Origin: Notolepis coatsorum
Taxonomy: Eukaryota > Chordata > Actinopteri > Aulopiformes > Paralepididae
Reading direction: 5' to 3'
Length of the DNA stretch: 64,000 bases
Assembly (NCBI GenBank): GCA_963971535.1
Contig: OZ020591.1
Location: 17,408,823 to 17,472,822, forward strand
Under the pieces are notes generated by a model. That model was not told where the DNA came from, did not search any database, and worked only from the letters and a program-made list of their open reading frames with translations. The stretch's first letter is position 1. The number at the start of each line of letters is the position of its first letter. Position numbers and translations under genes: made by a program. This document shows, one piece after another, positions 46,179-58,000 of this stretch.

Positions 46179-47506
46179 CAATGCAGGGCATGTGCTCGAA
46201 TGGCAGTATCCTCCCTGCTGCCATCATGTTGGGAGCGCCGTCTGTCCCAATGGTGGTGATTTTGTCGGCTATCCCCCACTGATTAGCGACGTCCAGAAAC
46301 TGCCTGGCACACGCTTCTGCAAAGTGGCGCTCCTCTGTTTTAATCACACCTAACGTTAGGACAGACAAAGTAGATCAGAATAAGTTTGCTAGTAGTAGTC
46401 AACTAAAAATGTATACCATATACAAGAAACAAACAATCCACAGTTTAAACAAGGAAAAATGTAATGATAATAATAATAAAGAATAAAAAAAAAGAAAAGA
46501 TCTCACTATTCAGATCACATTTGACTTTCATACTGACAAATTTTATTTATTTATTATTACATCCCTTAAGCTCGCTGTGGAGAGAATTCCACAACTTTAC
46601 ACCAATAACTGAAGGACACGTCTGTTTAAGTGTGGTACGTGCAAACTGATGTTTCAAATTTTGGTTTATTTAATACTACATGCCGCGGTGAGTTGGTTTC
46701 AGGTTGGAATGAATATTCAGCCAGTCGGATGGTTATATGCTATGGTTGGATGGCTGGGTATCCAGCCCGAAACCAACTTAACCGTGGTAAATTAAATAAA
46801 TTAAATTACATAAAACGTACCCAAGGCGAACGAGTGAAGTTCCCAGCTGGCATCGATGAAGTGTACAGCAACGCCTAGGTAGTTATCGTTGCCGACAGAT
46901 GTCCAACGGTCCCCAGTCAGTGCTACACACGCCGCCGCGGCCAACTTCTCATCTTTCACCGCTTTCTCGGTGGCGTGTTGGTCATGGATCCTCCGCATGA
47001 TAGTTCGCCTCGCAGGTAGTTTGTAACACGGGTCGCCTGTTGCCGCGCGGAGAAGAAGCTCGAGTCCATCATCTTCAACCACGCCGATGGGCCGGCAATT
47101 GATGGCAATCCACTGGGCTAGGAGGTTAGTCAGCTTGGCTGATAAAGCCGTGCTGATGGGCTTGCCTCGGTTGCACTCAAACGGTGTAGCTTGACGAACA
47201 CTTTTCCCCGGTGCAGCAGTGCTTGGCCCGGTGGCACCTTCCTTGCTGACATCAATTTGATGCTTTTTGCTCAGGTGGTATTTGAGACTCGTGAAACTCC
47301 TACAGTACGTCATTTGAGCTTTGCACAAAGTGCAAATCACCTTGGTCTTGTCGAGGTTTCCATCGGGAAGCTTTTTGAAAATGAAATAGCCCTGAAGCAA
47401 ATCCGGCTTCACACTGCTCACAGCGTCCGCCATTGTCATGCAGCTGATGTTTATATGGTCATTATTTTCACGCATGCCCCGCTCGCACGTGTTCACGCCC
47501 CCCCCA

Positions 47507-48623
47507 CAAATTGAACAACCACATGGTTTCACTCCAGGATGAATTCTCGTGTGTTTCTTCAGCCATGTTTGGTACTTGAACCCTTTCCCACAAACTGAAC
47601 AACTATATGGTGGTTTCTCTCCTGTATGAATTATCATGTGCCTCTTCAGACTTGTTTGGACATTGAACCCTTTCCCACAAACTGATCAACTATATGGTGG
47701 TTTCTCTCCTGTATGAATTATCATGTGTCTCTTCAGATATCCCTTCCTACTGAACCCTCTCCCACAAACTGAACAACCAAATGGTTTCACTCCGGTATGA
47801 TTTTCTATGTGTATCTTCAGATCTCTCTTCTTGCTGAATCCAGGCCTGTTAGACAACGTTTGTATTTTCTGTGTCTTCTTTTGTTTTACTGCCCTCAAAC
47901 CTGGACCTCCACTCTCCTTCCATTCATCACAGTCATCAGTCTCAGCTCCAGAACTGTCATCATCACTGTCATCAGTCTCAGTTCCAGAACAGTCTGAAGA
48001 GAGAGGCTGGCTATCTCTAGTTGGTTCTAAATCACCAGCTGGATCTAAGTTACTGGCTAGTTCCGCTACTCCACAGTCCTCTCCTTCAGGTTCTGTTTTC
48101 ATGTGTTCAGTTGAGGTGCTGGGTAAAGAGTATGCTTCTCTGTTTTTCTCCCTTTGGAGAGGAGCGTTTTCTTGACCATCTTCACATTTCACTGGGTGAA
48201 CTGTGATCTTGGAGAGATCAGCTTCTTCCAGCCATTGATCTAGTTCATCTTTAATCTGCTCTGGGTCCCGGAGTTGTGAGGACAGAGTGTTCTCACCTTC
48301 ATTTTCACATTTCATAGGTTGTAAGGTCATCTTGGAGCCATCAGCCTCCTCTAGATCTTGACACAGTTCCTCCTGTTCCTCTTTAATCTGGAGGGGCTCT
48401 GTGTCCTGGGTTTGGCCGAGCTGTGAGGACTGAGGTTTCTCTTCATCATGTTCACTCTTCACAGAGACAGGAAGCTCCTCTCCCTCCTGACTGACCCAGA
48501 GTTCCTCCTGTTCCTCTTTAATCTGTAGGCGCTCTGGCTCCTCCTGGACCAGACTGGGGCTCCTCTCCTGCTGCTCAGGGGGAACCTCCTCTTCACAGAT
48601 AAACAGCTGTAAGGCAATGGAGT
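47507..48623 (-). pseudogene. C2H2 zinc-finger paralogue, broken
   Basis: Close duplicate of the exon at 4698-6805: same acceptor, same acidic leader ([31 protein letters not shown]) with one leader repeat fewer, and the same [15 protein letters not shown] segment. One intact finger ([17 protein letters not shown]) is followed by a finger whose first Cys codon is TGA (near 47686), then one more finger, and the next is cut after CSICGG by the hAT transposase. Linkers here read TGEKPPYS. The nonsense codon and the insertion make it a pseudogene, unless the downstream open frame from 47637 is used separately. Confidence 0.87.
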
Positions 48624-48695
48624 CTAGAAAGAAGGGCATACAATCATTTAAATGTAATTTGTTGTAACCATTGCTTTTGAGAGTAACAAAGGGAC

Positions 48696-48700
48696 AGGCC
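48696..48700. other. Empty site of the palindromic element
   Basis: Single aggcc within gggacaggccactattt, with flanks matching both sides of the insertion at 6883-7516. It fixes the element's ends to within a few bases and shows that the element arrived in the other paralogue after duplication, or was never in this one. Confidence 0.8.
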
Positions 48701-48723
48701 ACTATTTCACACTACACTCTTAA

Positions 48724-49769
48724 GCTCGACGGGACCGGTACCGGTCCCAAAATGACATCACGTCATAAATCAATCTCTCCAGACTGTTTGACAAAATTAT
48801 AGTTTTTTTTGTCAAACGTATTCAAGTATAAACATCATAACCATGTCACAACAGCAGTTATAATGTATATGAGATCATCAATACGTTAGTTTACCAATAG
48901 GTTAAAGTGTTATTAGTGCGATTTTAGTATTTGTTTTTCTGTTGTTTTATCGCGAAAGTACTTTAGCATTTTTACAGCTTTTTCTTATTGGTCATACAAG
49001 ACCGACAGAGGAGAGGGAGAACGGGAGAAGATGTGGGGAGGACATGCGACAAATCAGCCCGGGAGCGGGAGGCGAGCCCGGGACGGCCGCGTAGGTCTGC
49101 GAGGCAGTATGCGGTGCGCCACTGGGGCGCCATGGGAATTGTAGTTTTTTTTACGCCATTTTGAAGAGGACCTCGAGAGCCTTCAATGAGCGTTGGAATT
49201 TTTCAGAACGACACTTCCCAAAGGCCTCTATGGGGCTTCAAGCTAATTACTTCTCTATGAATCTTTCTTAATCTCTTATTACACGGGATAATATACCACA
49301 AAACTTAACGTTATTGGCATATATTCGAGCGCTGTTAGTTTCTCTTCCCTATTTTTTGCATTTAGCAACAATCAGATTTGAAATCAGTTTCAAAATGGCG
49401 GCACTCTGGCAAAAATAATAAAGCGAATGTAAATACAGTAGATTTCATTATCTGTTCTTATGCACGCCTGGTGATACTAAATCCAAATTGAACTCAGGCA
49501 TTTGAAATATAACATTTGGCACAATCCATAAATGTGTGAATTGGCTATAATAAGGTCATTTATAAGCCTGCTATTCTATAATAATATTTAAAATTGCATT
49601 GGTCCGGATGGGGGAATTCAGTACTACAAAACCTTCTGTTTACTCATCTTCCCTTTATTAATTTCCTTAGATTTTTTGTACACATGATCTCATGAAGGTA
49701 CTGAACGAGCTCAGTGGCAGTTTCTCATGTCTGGTAATTTTCTTTAGCATGGTGTTATTCACTGTCAAA
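48724..49769. other. 1.05-kb segment present only in this copy of the duplication
   Basis: Absent from the equivalent place in the other copy (7545-7580). It begins agctcgacgggaccggtacc and holds a GC-rich patch (49050-49130) but no long frame and no terminal repeats that I can match. It may be an insertion here or sequence lost from the other copy. Confidence 0.5.
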
Positions 49770-49845
49770 GATGCAAAGACAGATCCTATACCCAATACCG
49801 CTATCAGGCTGATACTAGCTACATGTGATCAGTATTGACTACAGG

Positions 49846-50660
49846 TAGAGTTGTTCCGATACAGATACCAGTATCGGAAATGCCTCCGATACAGCCTAAA
49901 ATGCTGGTATCGGCGAGTACACGTAAAATCTATGCTCTGATCCCATATGACGTAATTTATCGCGCCGTATACTCCTGCTGAGTGAGCTTTATAAAACAAA
50001 CGTGTTTTTAATTGACCGTGAATTAAAGTGTCAATGCCGTTTGTCATTTTAACAGCAGATACTTTCTTAGTTGGCAAAGGAGTATTCCAAGGTAAATCAC
50101 TTTTTCACCAGTAACGTTACATTGTCTTTCCATCTAGCTCACATTAACTGGCTAACCTAAGTGTGTCACTGATCGACTTCTCCCACACATGCACGCGATT
50201 AATGACATAATGCAGACAGCCATACCGGTGACAATGTTTAGCTTTTAGTGCCAAAGGATAAAAGTCTGAGGCGGAGTCTCAAAAGAGAATGTTGAATATT
50301 TATTGTGCATTAAAAATCACAACAGAGCCTCTGCTACTAGCTAACTGAACCTGGAGACTTCTGGATAGCAAGTGCAACAACGTATAGCGTCTGTGCGGAA
50401 TGTCCCAACAACCTTTCCGTGGGTGAACTCATTGAGCATAGTTGTCAATTAATTATACTAATACTAATCTATACAATCACCTGTTGTTGAATAAATACCA
50501 CTACTTTCTAGTTATTACTAAAAAACAGTATATATATAAAACAGTAGCTGTAATAACTTTTTTTATGTATGCACTGGTATCGGATCGGTATCGGCCGATA
50601 CCCAAAGCTTAGGTATCGTAATCGGATCGGGAAGGAAAAAACGGTATCGGAACATCTCTA
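49846..50660. mobile_element. hAT-type non-autonomous element
   Basis: 815 bp with ends tagagttgttccgatac / gtatcggaacatctcta and target repeats actacagg (49838-49845) and actacaag (50661-50668). The other paralogue has an uninterrupted actacagg followed directly by tggtctgatcc near 7643-7660, confirming insertion after the duplication. It has no coding frame. Confidence 0.9.
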
Positions 50661-50879
50661 ACTACAAGTGGTCTGATCCATTACCACATTGTCATAAAGC
50701 ATCCTCCTCCACTAACATCCCAGCAGTGCATGGTGGAGAAGAAGAAGGACAATGTTCCTGCTATAAAATAACATGTGTACACCTCCAATACTGTACATGT
50801 ACACACAACTACATGTACACCTCCAATACTGTACATGTACACACAACTACATGTACACCTCCAATACTGTACATGTAGT

Positions 50880-51238
50880 TTAGTTTAGTTTCTTTAATAG
50901 TTGTCATACAGAAGTACAGAATACTTTCATACAAAATGCTTCTTACTGTTACGCTCCAGAGACTGTGCTAGACAAGATAGTATCAAATAACATAGTATAG
51001 CATGTAATTTAGAAGAAGAAAATGAGGTCACAGTGTTCGGTATAGACATATGTACAATGTTCTGAGTTACCATATAATATACAATACTATGCAGTGTACT
51101 AATGTACAGTACTATATAGTGCAAAGCAGAAATGGGATGAGGTACAATTTAGGTACAATTTACAGTAAGGTGTACGAGTTGTAGTGCAATCCTTCATCAA
51201 TAAATATAAAGTGTGGGGAGTGGGTGCTACAGTGTGTT
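50880..51238 (-). mobile_element. 5'-truncated L2 LINE, 3' UTR only
   Basis: Reverse complement of 3195-3545 with modest divergence: ctttaatagttgtcatacag ... atcaataaatataaagtgtg. The tail repeat is AAACT-like here. It marks the right limit of the duplicated zinc-finger flank. Confidence 0.88.
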
Positions 51239-51439
51239 TGTTTAAAGTGGGTGTGTGCTATAAAGTATGTGGACACACAACTACATGTACACCTCCGCTT
51301 ACAGTATACTAGAGCTTGGCTAGGCTACCGGTGTTTACAGCTCTGTGAATTAGCACCAAGTGTCGTATTTTTGCAGACTGGAGTATTAATTAGGTATGTT
51401 AAGATAGCTAGTGCTAACGTCCACTGTCTGTATAGTGCC

Positions 51440-51897
51440 ATGGTCTCTAGCCAGGCTGCTTTTTTCCCTCAGTTGAAAACAGTTGAACTTTTTAGGCTAA
51501 AGCGCAGGTAAGACTGCAGAGACAGGGAACGTTAGTGCTAGCTATCTTATATCTGAAGTTTGCTATAGCAATGCAATCACAGGTTCCTTTATGGACGCTG
51601 TCATTTGTAAATTGTGTGTTCCTCTGCAGGAGATCAGAGCAAGACATAAACACACACACACAGCCCCTCTCACTCACACACAGACACAGCAAACAAAAGA
51701 CCTAGAAGTCTGTGATCTGACTCGTCCTCCTCTCCTCTCCCCTACAGCTGTTGGAGATGGTGGAGCCTAGTGAGTGGATCCACGTCACCCTCCTGGACCA
51801 GGATAACAGCCCCATCAGAACCGCGGTGCTGGGGCAGAGGCTGCTACTTTTAAAACATTATTTGCACATTATCTTTACATTTAAACTTGCACTTTAA
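51440..51897 (+). CDS. Candidate two-exon host gene fragment
   Basis: An ATG at 51440 opens a short stretch ending at a strong donor (gcgcag|gtaaga, 51507/51508). A very pyrimidine-rich acceptor (cctctcctctcccctacag) ends at 51747. The sequence after it is open for 49 codons and reads naturally from an internal ATG at 51757, MVEPSEWIHVTLLDQDN, then SPIRTAVLGQR, before an AT-rich low-complexity end. Spliced in phase with the first ATG, the second exon would be read in another, less protein-like frame, so exon 1 may be untranslated. I do not recognise the product. It may be the first exons of a gene whose rest lies elsewhere or was lost. Confidence 0.3.
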
Positions 51898-52189
51898 TTT
51901 GTATTATTTAATTTGTTTATTATGATTGATTATTGTATTTGTTATTAAATACATTTGATTAAGCAAGTAGCTTAACACTTTCCGTGTCAGCAGGGGGTGC
52001 CAAATATAGCGCTTGAGTGCCAACGCTCTATTCAATGACAGCGATCACATTTGCAAACGCATAAACTATATCTTAAATTATGGCTATGTGTCTAATACGA
52101 CCGTCGCTTATCAATGACTTGTTTGCAGTCAACATTGTCGAAACGGATTTTATTTTATTTATTATTATAATTTTTTTTAATCGGTTCAT

Positions 52190-52330
52190 TTCTGGTTTAT
52201 ACCATTTTGAAAAAGGCTCGAAAAGCGCCCCCGAAACCCGGTTCTAAACAGGAACCGGTACTAAATTAGAAAAAAATAGTATTGATAAGCTCTGACGTTA
52301 TCGGTTCTGCCATCGGTAGTCTAGGAGCGG
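52190..52330 (+). mobile_element. Fragment of the ZBED-type hAT element
   Basis: cgaaacccggttctaaacag, then ggaaccggtactaaattag and gataagctctgacg follow the left end of the element at 23769 onward. The rest is not recognisable. Confidence 0.55.
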
Positions 52331-52407
52331 ATTAGCTACGGAGCTAACAGAGTGTACCATCCATCTGCGATGCAACGGTGGCAGCAACACTGGACACTCC
52401 ATGGACA

Positions 52408-52517
52408 TTAAACACTTCATGGAAACGGAGTAACGTTAACGTTATGTCGAGTTCATGCTACTACACGTATGAACTCGACATAACGTTAACGTTACTCCGT
52501 TTCCATGAAGTGTTTAA
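52408..52517. repeat. Perfect inverted repeat, 49-bp arms, 12-bp loop
   Basis: Arms 52408-52456 and 52469-52517 are exact reverse complements around gctactacacgt. Each arm contains the self-complementary aacgttaacgtt. It could form a cruciform in DNA or a long hairpin in RNA. Confidence 0.93.
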
Positions 52518-52941
52518 TTAGCAGCAATCTGTTGTTGAAAATGTAACGTTAAGGCGAGACAGCACCCCCAAAATTGCCTTTTTCCTTTTTTTCGACGATA
52601 TTGAGATTGTTATATTTTGCTTCCTAAACATGTCTTCTATGAAACTAGTGACAATAAAATGTCAATAACACACATTTAGTTGTTTATTTGACTTAATTTT
52701 GCCTGATTGCATCCATAAATGTGCACATATTTAATGGGGAAGTGCCTCATTTGCATATATAATAAACATAAAATTCTGACAACTTGCAATATATTTTTTC
52801 TTAGTTTATATGTACATAACAAACTGGGAAAGTTTCATAGTGATATCTATTCAAGTATTTTTTTTCCCTATTAGGGGGTGCTGTCTCACCTTAAGTTAGT
52901 ATCCGACGCCTTCGCTCCGTGAATTGCATTGCACCGGAAAT

Positions 52942-53348
52942 TAGGGATAATTCGGTACTTTTGAGGTACCGAACCGAAACACGTCGGTACTACCGAGTAT
53001 CGAAGCAAGTGAGAAACCGAAGAAAGAAATTAAAAATAAAATAAAAATTATGAATTTTTTTTTACTTTACTTTACTTTTTTTTTTTCATGTCAACGTTCA
53101 CACGCACAATATATGCTTACCTAGGATTTGACTTGATTCAACAACAAAGCAGTCGGAGCAATGGCAAGCCGAAAACGGTCGAAATTGTAGTTATTTGAAG
53201 TTTGGATTTTTTTTCACGACTGAGGTAGGTAAATTACATTTCTTGAGACTAAAGTACCGGAAAAAAGGTACCGTTGGGTACCGGTATCGATTCACAGGTA
53301 CCTGTACCCGTACCGTATCGGTTCAAATGTGAATGGTACCCATCCCTA
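52942..53348. mobile_element. Small hAT-type element related to the one at 7861
   Basis: Ends tagggataattcggtac and gtacccatcccta. The right end is the reverse complement of the start at 7861, and the shared interior includes gagactaaagtaccgg. No clear target duplication. Confidence 0.65.
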
Positions 53349-53550
53349 CTGGTCCCCCAAGTCAAATCATAGGTATATCTGCTCTACCCATTTCATAACA
53401 GGTGAGAATAAGGAACGAATATTATAACGTAAATGTATTATTGGCTGTGAGGCTGTAAACAGCAGATAAATGTTAGCTGCTAGCTGTGGTATCCTGGAAT
53501 AATAGTTTCACCCATATGTTGGTTTAGCCCAGACTCATGTTAATGACGTC

Positions 53551-55020
53551 TGTAACTGAGGGGTACAATTCCCTGACTGTATTGATAAGTATGGTATCAT
53601 TAAACCACTACCGCTTTATGTACTTTAACTACTGGCCATACAGTACACGATATCTAAATATGATGAACACTTTCCCACAATGAAATCGGGTCCACACAAA
53701 GGTAATAATCAAATATTTAATATATAGCAAAAGGTACATATAACATTCACTATTACGTTTATGATTTGAATGCACTTGTAAGGCAAATGAGTACTCGTAG
53801 GCAAATCAACACTGAATGTCCAATCTCTGGTTACGCAGGAAGCAAGTATACAACCTGGCTCTTAGGGAATTATAACGATGGCACACTTAATGATTATAGC
53901 TGGATATACTGTAGGGGTCCTCCCGGTTGTAAGCCGGTAGGGGGGGTAGGAGAGCCGTCGGCAGTATCCCGTCTGGTCAACGATGTCTAGGGAGACTTCA
54001 GGTACAGAAGACAGTGCAGTAGAATCTTGATCCACAGATGAATACACCTTGGCTCTCTTGTAGGCTGTAGCTGTAGCTGTAGCTCCACAGTGAAGAAGAA
54101 GCGAGGCGACCTCAGTCTGGTCTGAGCGCCGTCTCACCTTGACTCCTCTCGGGGTAAATCCAACACTCACCGGTGTTGGCGATTATCCGCTCCACAAATC
54201 AAAGTACCAAAGCAAATATATATTCCATGCCGCATAGGGCTCAGCAGTCGTCGGGTAGGTAATCCAATGTACAGGTCCACTCGGTCCTCGCCTAGAACTC
54301 CTCGGATGAAAGCACCACGTGTGGTCTGCCCAACCTGGTTAAGACTCTAGATAACACGAGGAAGCAACGGGGATGCTGCTCACTTTAGAACTCTAACCGC
54401 ACGATGCACCATACATAATAGACTATTATTACTTAATAGAAATACGGTGCCAAACTATGGCAATTCAGCTATTAATTCGCACGAGGTCTCAATGCTATTC
54501 TAAGGCCAAACAGGCCATACTACACCGCACGCGGTATCGTGGGGTGAGGCTTCACGTTCTGTTACTTAGTTGGGTAGAAGGGTAAAGGACTAAGGGATAA
54601 GGGGACTTCTACATTTCTTGCGCCATATTTATATGCACGGTGAACAAATAGTGCCACTCTCTTTTCGGTAGCCGTATTCCTGCGCAGAGCCGGGGCTAGT
54701 AGGGACATGTTTCGTCGGTACCATTGAACTTGGCTCCAAGGGGCTTGTCCCTGGCGCCAGGTCCTTGTCCAATAAGAGAATGAACTATTATGGGCTATAG
54801 TAGACTAAAGGGATATTCCGTATATATGTACAAGGAATATACAAGGGATATCAAATGATATACAAATACTATTCAATATATATCCATAAATAAATATATA
54901 TATTCGGTTTAATCTGATCCTTCACAACAGCCGCACCCTAATTAGTCCCACCTAATTAGCTAAGCAGAGACAGATTAACCGCACTGTCCACTACTCAATG
55001 TCCGCTGTAAGGGTCAGTCA
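53551..55020 (-). repeat. 3' LTR of the young BEL/Pao element
   Basis: About 1.47 kb, ending (minus strand) in CAGTTACA. The polyprotein stop at 55023 lies within a few bases of its start. It contains a tgtagctgtagctgtagct short tandem near 54066. Confidence 0.85.
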
Positions 55021-55022
55021 AC

Positions 55023-58000
55023 TCACAAAGTCATGGGGTCGTGGTCGTCATAGATAGTATCGGGGAGCCTTGGCAGTTCTATTAGCCTCGACACGGGTCG
55101 GGTGTAAGTCCGTCCTTGGACGAGCACTTCAGCTGCTCGGACCTTTCCATCGGCACCGGTGATCACTTTGCTTACGCGGCCAGCCGGCCACATAGCTCGG
55201 GGTAGTGACTGGTCGATAATCATGACGACTGTTCCTTCTGTCAAATTGTCTCTCTCTTTCACCCATTTCTGGCGGGTCTGTAGAGACGGTAGGTAGTGGA
55301 GTAGGAAGCTATTCCAAAACTTGTCAGCCAGTACTTGACTGTACCTCCACATTCTTCGGCCGTTTGCTTCTTCAGGCCTGTACATTGTCTGGGGTAGCGC
55401 GGGGTCCAGCCGCCCCATCAAGAGTGTGTTGGGGGTGACTGGGTCGACATCTGCTACATCACTTGAGACGTAACCGAGGGCCTTTGAGTTCAGTACTCCC
55501 TCGATCTCCGTGAGGACTGTCATTAGGACTTCTTCCGCCACGGTCTGGGCCCCAAGCACGGCGTACAGGGCTGTCTTTATGGAACGTACTTCTCGTTCCC
55601 AGGTTCCACCGAAGTGAGGTGCGTTCGGGGGATTAAACTGGAAGTCAATCTGGGATGGAGCGAGGTGGGTCTTAAGTTCTGGGCCCATAGCTTGGAAGCT
55701 CTCTCTCAGCTCTCTTTCTCCGCCTTTGAAGTTTGTCCCGTGATCAGACAACAATGTAGACGGTTTTCCTTTCCGTGATGTGAATCTTCGGAAGGCCATA
55801 AGGAATGAGTCTGTGCTCATGGTTGGAAGGAGTTCGATATGTATCGCTCTGGTGGTCATGCATTTGAATACAATACCCCACCGCTTCTCGGTTCCTCTTC
55901 CTCTCTTTATATACAGCGGGCCAAAACAGTCCATACCGGTGGAGTGAAAAGGCTTGTCGCCGAGTCGGAGGCGACAGGGAGGTAGGTCAGCCATCCGGGG
56001 TATACTGGGCTGGGCTCGCCACTTACGACAGTCTAGACAGGTTCGCTGGAAGCGCCGCACTGCTTCTCTCCCTTGCAGTATCCAATAACGACGTCTGATC
56101 TCCGCGAAGACTCTCTCTGCCCCTGCGTGGTGCACATCCTCGTCGTATTTCTTTATGATCAGCTCTGTGACCTTGTGTCGGCTGTTCAAGACTATCGGGT
56201 ACTTAACGTCATCCGGTAAGTCTGGGGCTCTCCGCAGACGACCACCCACTCTGATGAGATTATGGGCGTCGCTCTCGGGGGCTAGGTGGAGCAGTCTGCT
56301 GTCTGATGGGACGGGCTTTGCTCCCTGTAGACAGGCTAGCCCATCGGGGAACGAGTCTCTCTGGGCTCGTTGTAGTAGAAGAAGTTCTGCTTCTTCGTAG
56401 TCAGCTGCTGAAATGTCAGTTGTGGGCTGAACCTCTGGGTGGTGCCACAGAAATGTCTTTAGCTGCGCACTCTGTAGGGTGAGGCAATCGTCTAGATCGG
56501 GGTCTGTGGGGACGAGTGTGTGTGTCAACCCACAGAACATAGGTCTCTTGTTCTCTGCCTCCTCTTTACTCGCCTCCCGTGGGGTGGGTGTAGGCCACTC
56601 TTCTTCCGGGAGCTTGAGGAACTCTGGCCCGTCACTGTAGAGGTTGTGACGGGTGAGGTCATCCAGGGACATTCCCCGGGTGATGACGTCAGCTGGGTTG
56701 TGTTTGGTGTCCACATACCTCCAGCTCGCTACTTCTGTTAACTCTTGAATCTCGGTGACTCTGACTCCCACGAAGACCTTGTATCTGCACGAATCAGACC
56801 GGATCCATGTGAGTACGGTCGTGGAGTCTGACCACAAGATTGTTCTTTGCACCGGGATGGTGAGTTCACGTTGGATTAACGTGGCGAGCTGCGCTCCTGC
56901 TAGGGCTGCGCAGAGCTCTAGACGCGGGATAGATTGTTGCTTTCGTGGGGCTATTCTTGAGCGAGCCAGGATGAAAGCAGTATGTATTTCTCCTCCCTCC
57001 TCTCGGGCACGCAAGTAGGCCACCGAACCGTAGGCTACTTCGGAGGCGTCGCTGAATACGTGCAGGTCGATCTTGCATGTCTCTGGCCTCACTGTGGGTG
57101 GGAAGTAGCTGCGGCGTATATTAACACCTGGGAGTGAGCGGAGTTCCGTCTCCCACTCTCTCCATGTGGATGCAAGGTGTTCGGGTATGGGATCGTCCCA
57201 GCCCTGGTCCTTGTCCCATAGCGCTCTTACAATCATCTTTGCCCTGGTGGTGTAAGGTAGAATACATCCCAACGGGTCATATTGTCTGGCGAGTGTTCTG
57301 TATACACTCCGTCTGGTGGTCGGTATTGCCGTCGACCTTCCCTGCTCCTTGGTCAGGGGTTTGTGTCTATAATGGAGCGAGTCTGTTTTGAAGCGCCAGA
57401 CTAGTCCTAGTGTCATTTCCTGGGCTTCTCCTGGGATGGTCGCCATCCAGGTGTCGCTGCTCGCTGCCTTGTCCTCGGGGGAGAGGCTGCGCAGTACTTG
57501 CAGGTCGCTGCTGGCCCACTGCCTGAGATCAAAGCCGCCTTTGATCAGGGAGGCGCGGAGCTTGAGTAGGAGAGCCTCGGCTTCTTCTGGCGTCGAGACG
57601 CTTTGTAAACAGTTGTCCACGTAGAAACTATTTGTCACACTTTGTTGGACCTCTTCATCTGCTGCTGGGTCCTCTGCGACGTGTTTTTGTAGTGCAAACG
57701 TAGCACAGCATGGGCTGCATGTGGTTCCGAAAGGGAGGACTTCCCATTGATAGATGGCTGGGTGCTCATCTCCGATCCTCTCTCTCCATAGGAACCGCAG
57801 CAGGGGCTTGTCCTCCTCCACTAGTCTCACCTGCAGGAACATCCCTTTGATGTCGCCGCTGATAGCCACCTTGTCCTGGCGGAAGCGTAGTAGCACGCCT
57901 AGTAGAGAGGGGCCGAGTGTTGGGCCGGCCAAGAGTTCTTTATTCAGATTTTGTGATCCGATCTGGTAGCTGCAGTTAAACACAATGCGATCCTTGCCGT

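Larger units (their letters stand above)
42144..47440 (-). pseudogene. ZBED-type hAT transposase gene with introns, interrupted
   Basis: Four coding exons with GT-AG borders in consistent phase: 47440-46821, 46349 to about 44260 (interrupted), 42953-42766 and 42611-42144. The product starts MADAVSSVKPDLLQGY, with a BED zinc finger (CTLCKAQ ... KYHLSKKH), then the hAT catalytic core (ALTGDRWTSVGNDNYLGV; TIGTDGAPNMMAAG; MPCIAH; QDVPTRWNSTLEM; LLEPCR) and the C-terminal dimerisation domain (LKWWSDH; LGSPASTVPCERLFS). A LINE (44588-46178) splits the core after CIAH, and one frame change lies near 44440, so it is dead. A second hAT element sits in the intron before exon 3. The gene lies within a zinc-finger exon in the same orientation. 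Introns are unusual but known in ZBED-like hAT genes. Its terminal inverted repeats were not identified. Confidence 0.87.

Noticed and set aside
44914-46368. One 484-codon transposase/reverse transcriptase fusion protein
   Set aside because: The first ~60 codons are hAT transposase and the rest is an inserted LINE. The hAT protein resumes beyond the LINE, so the joint frame is accidental.
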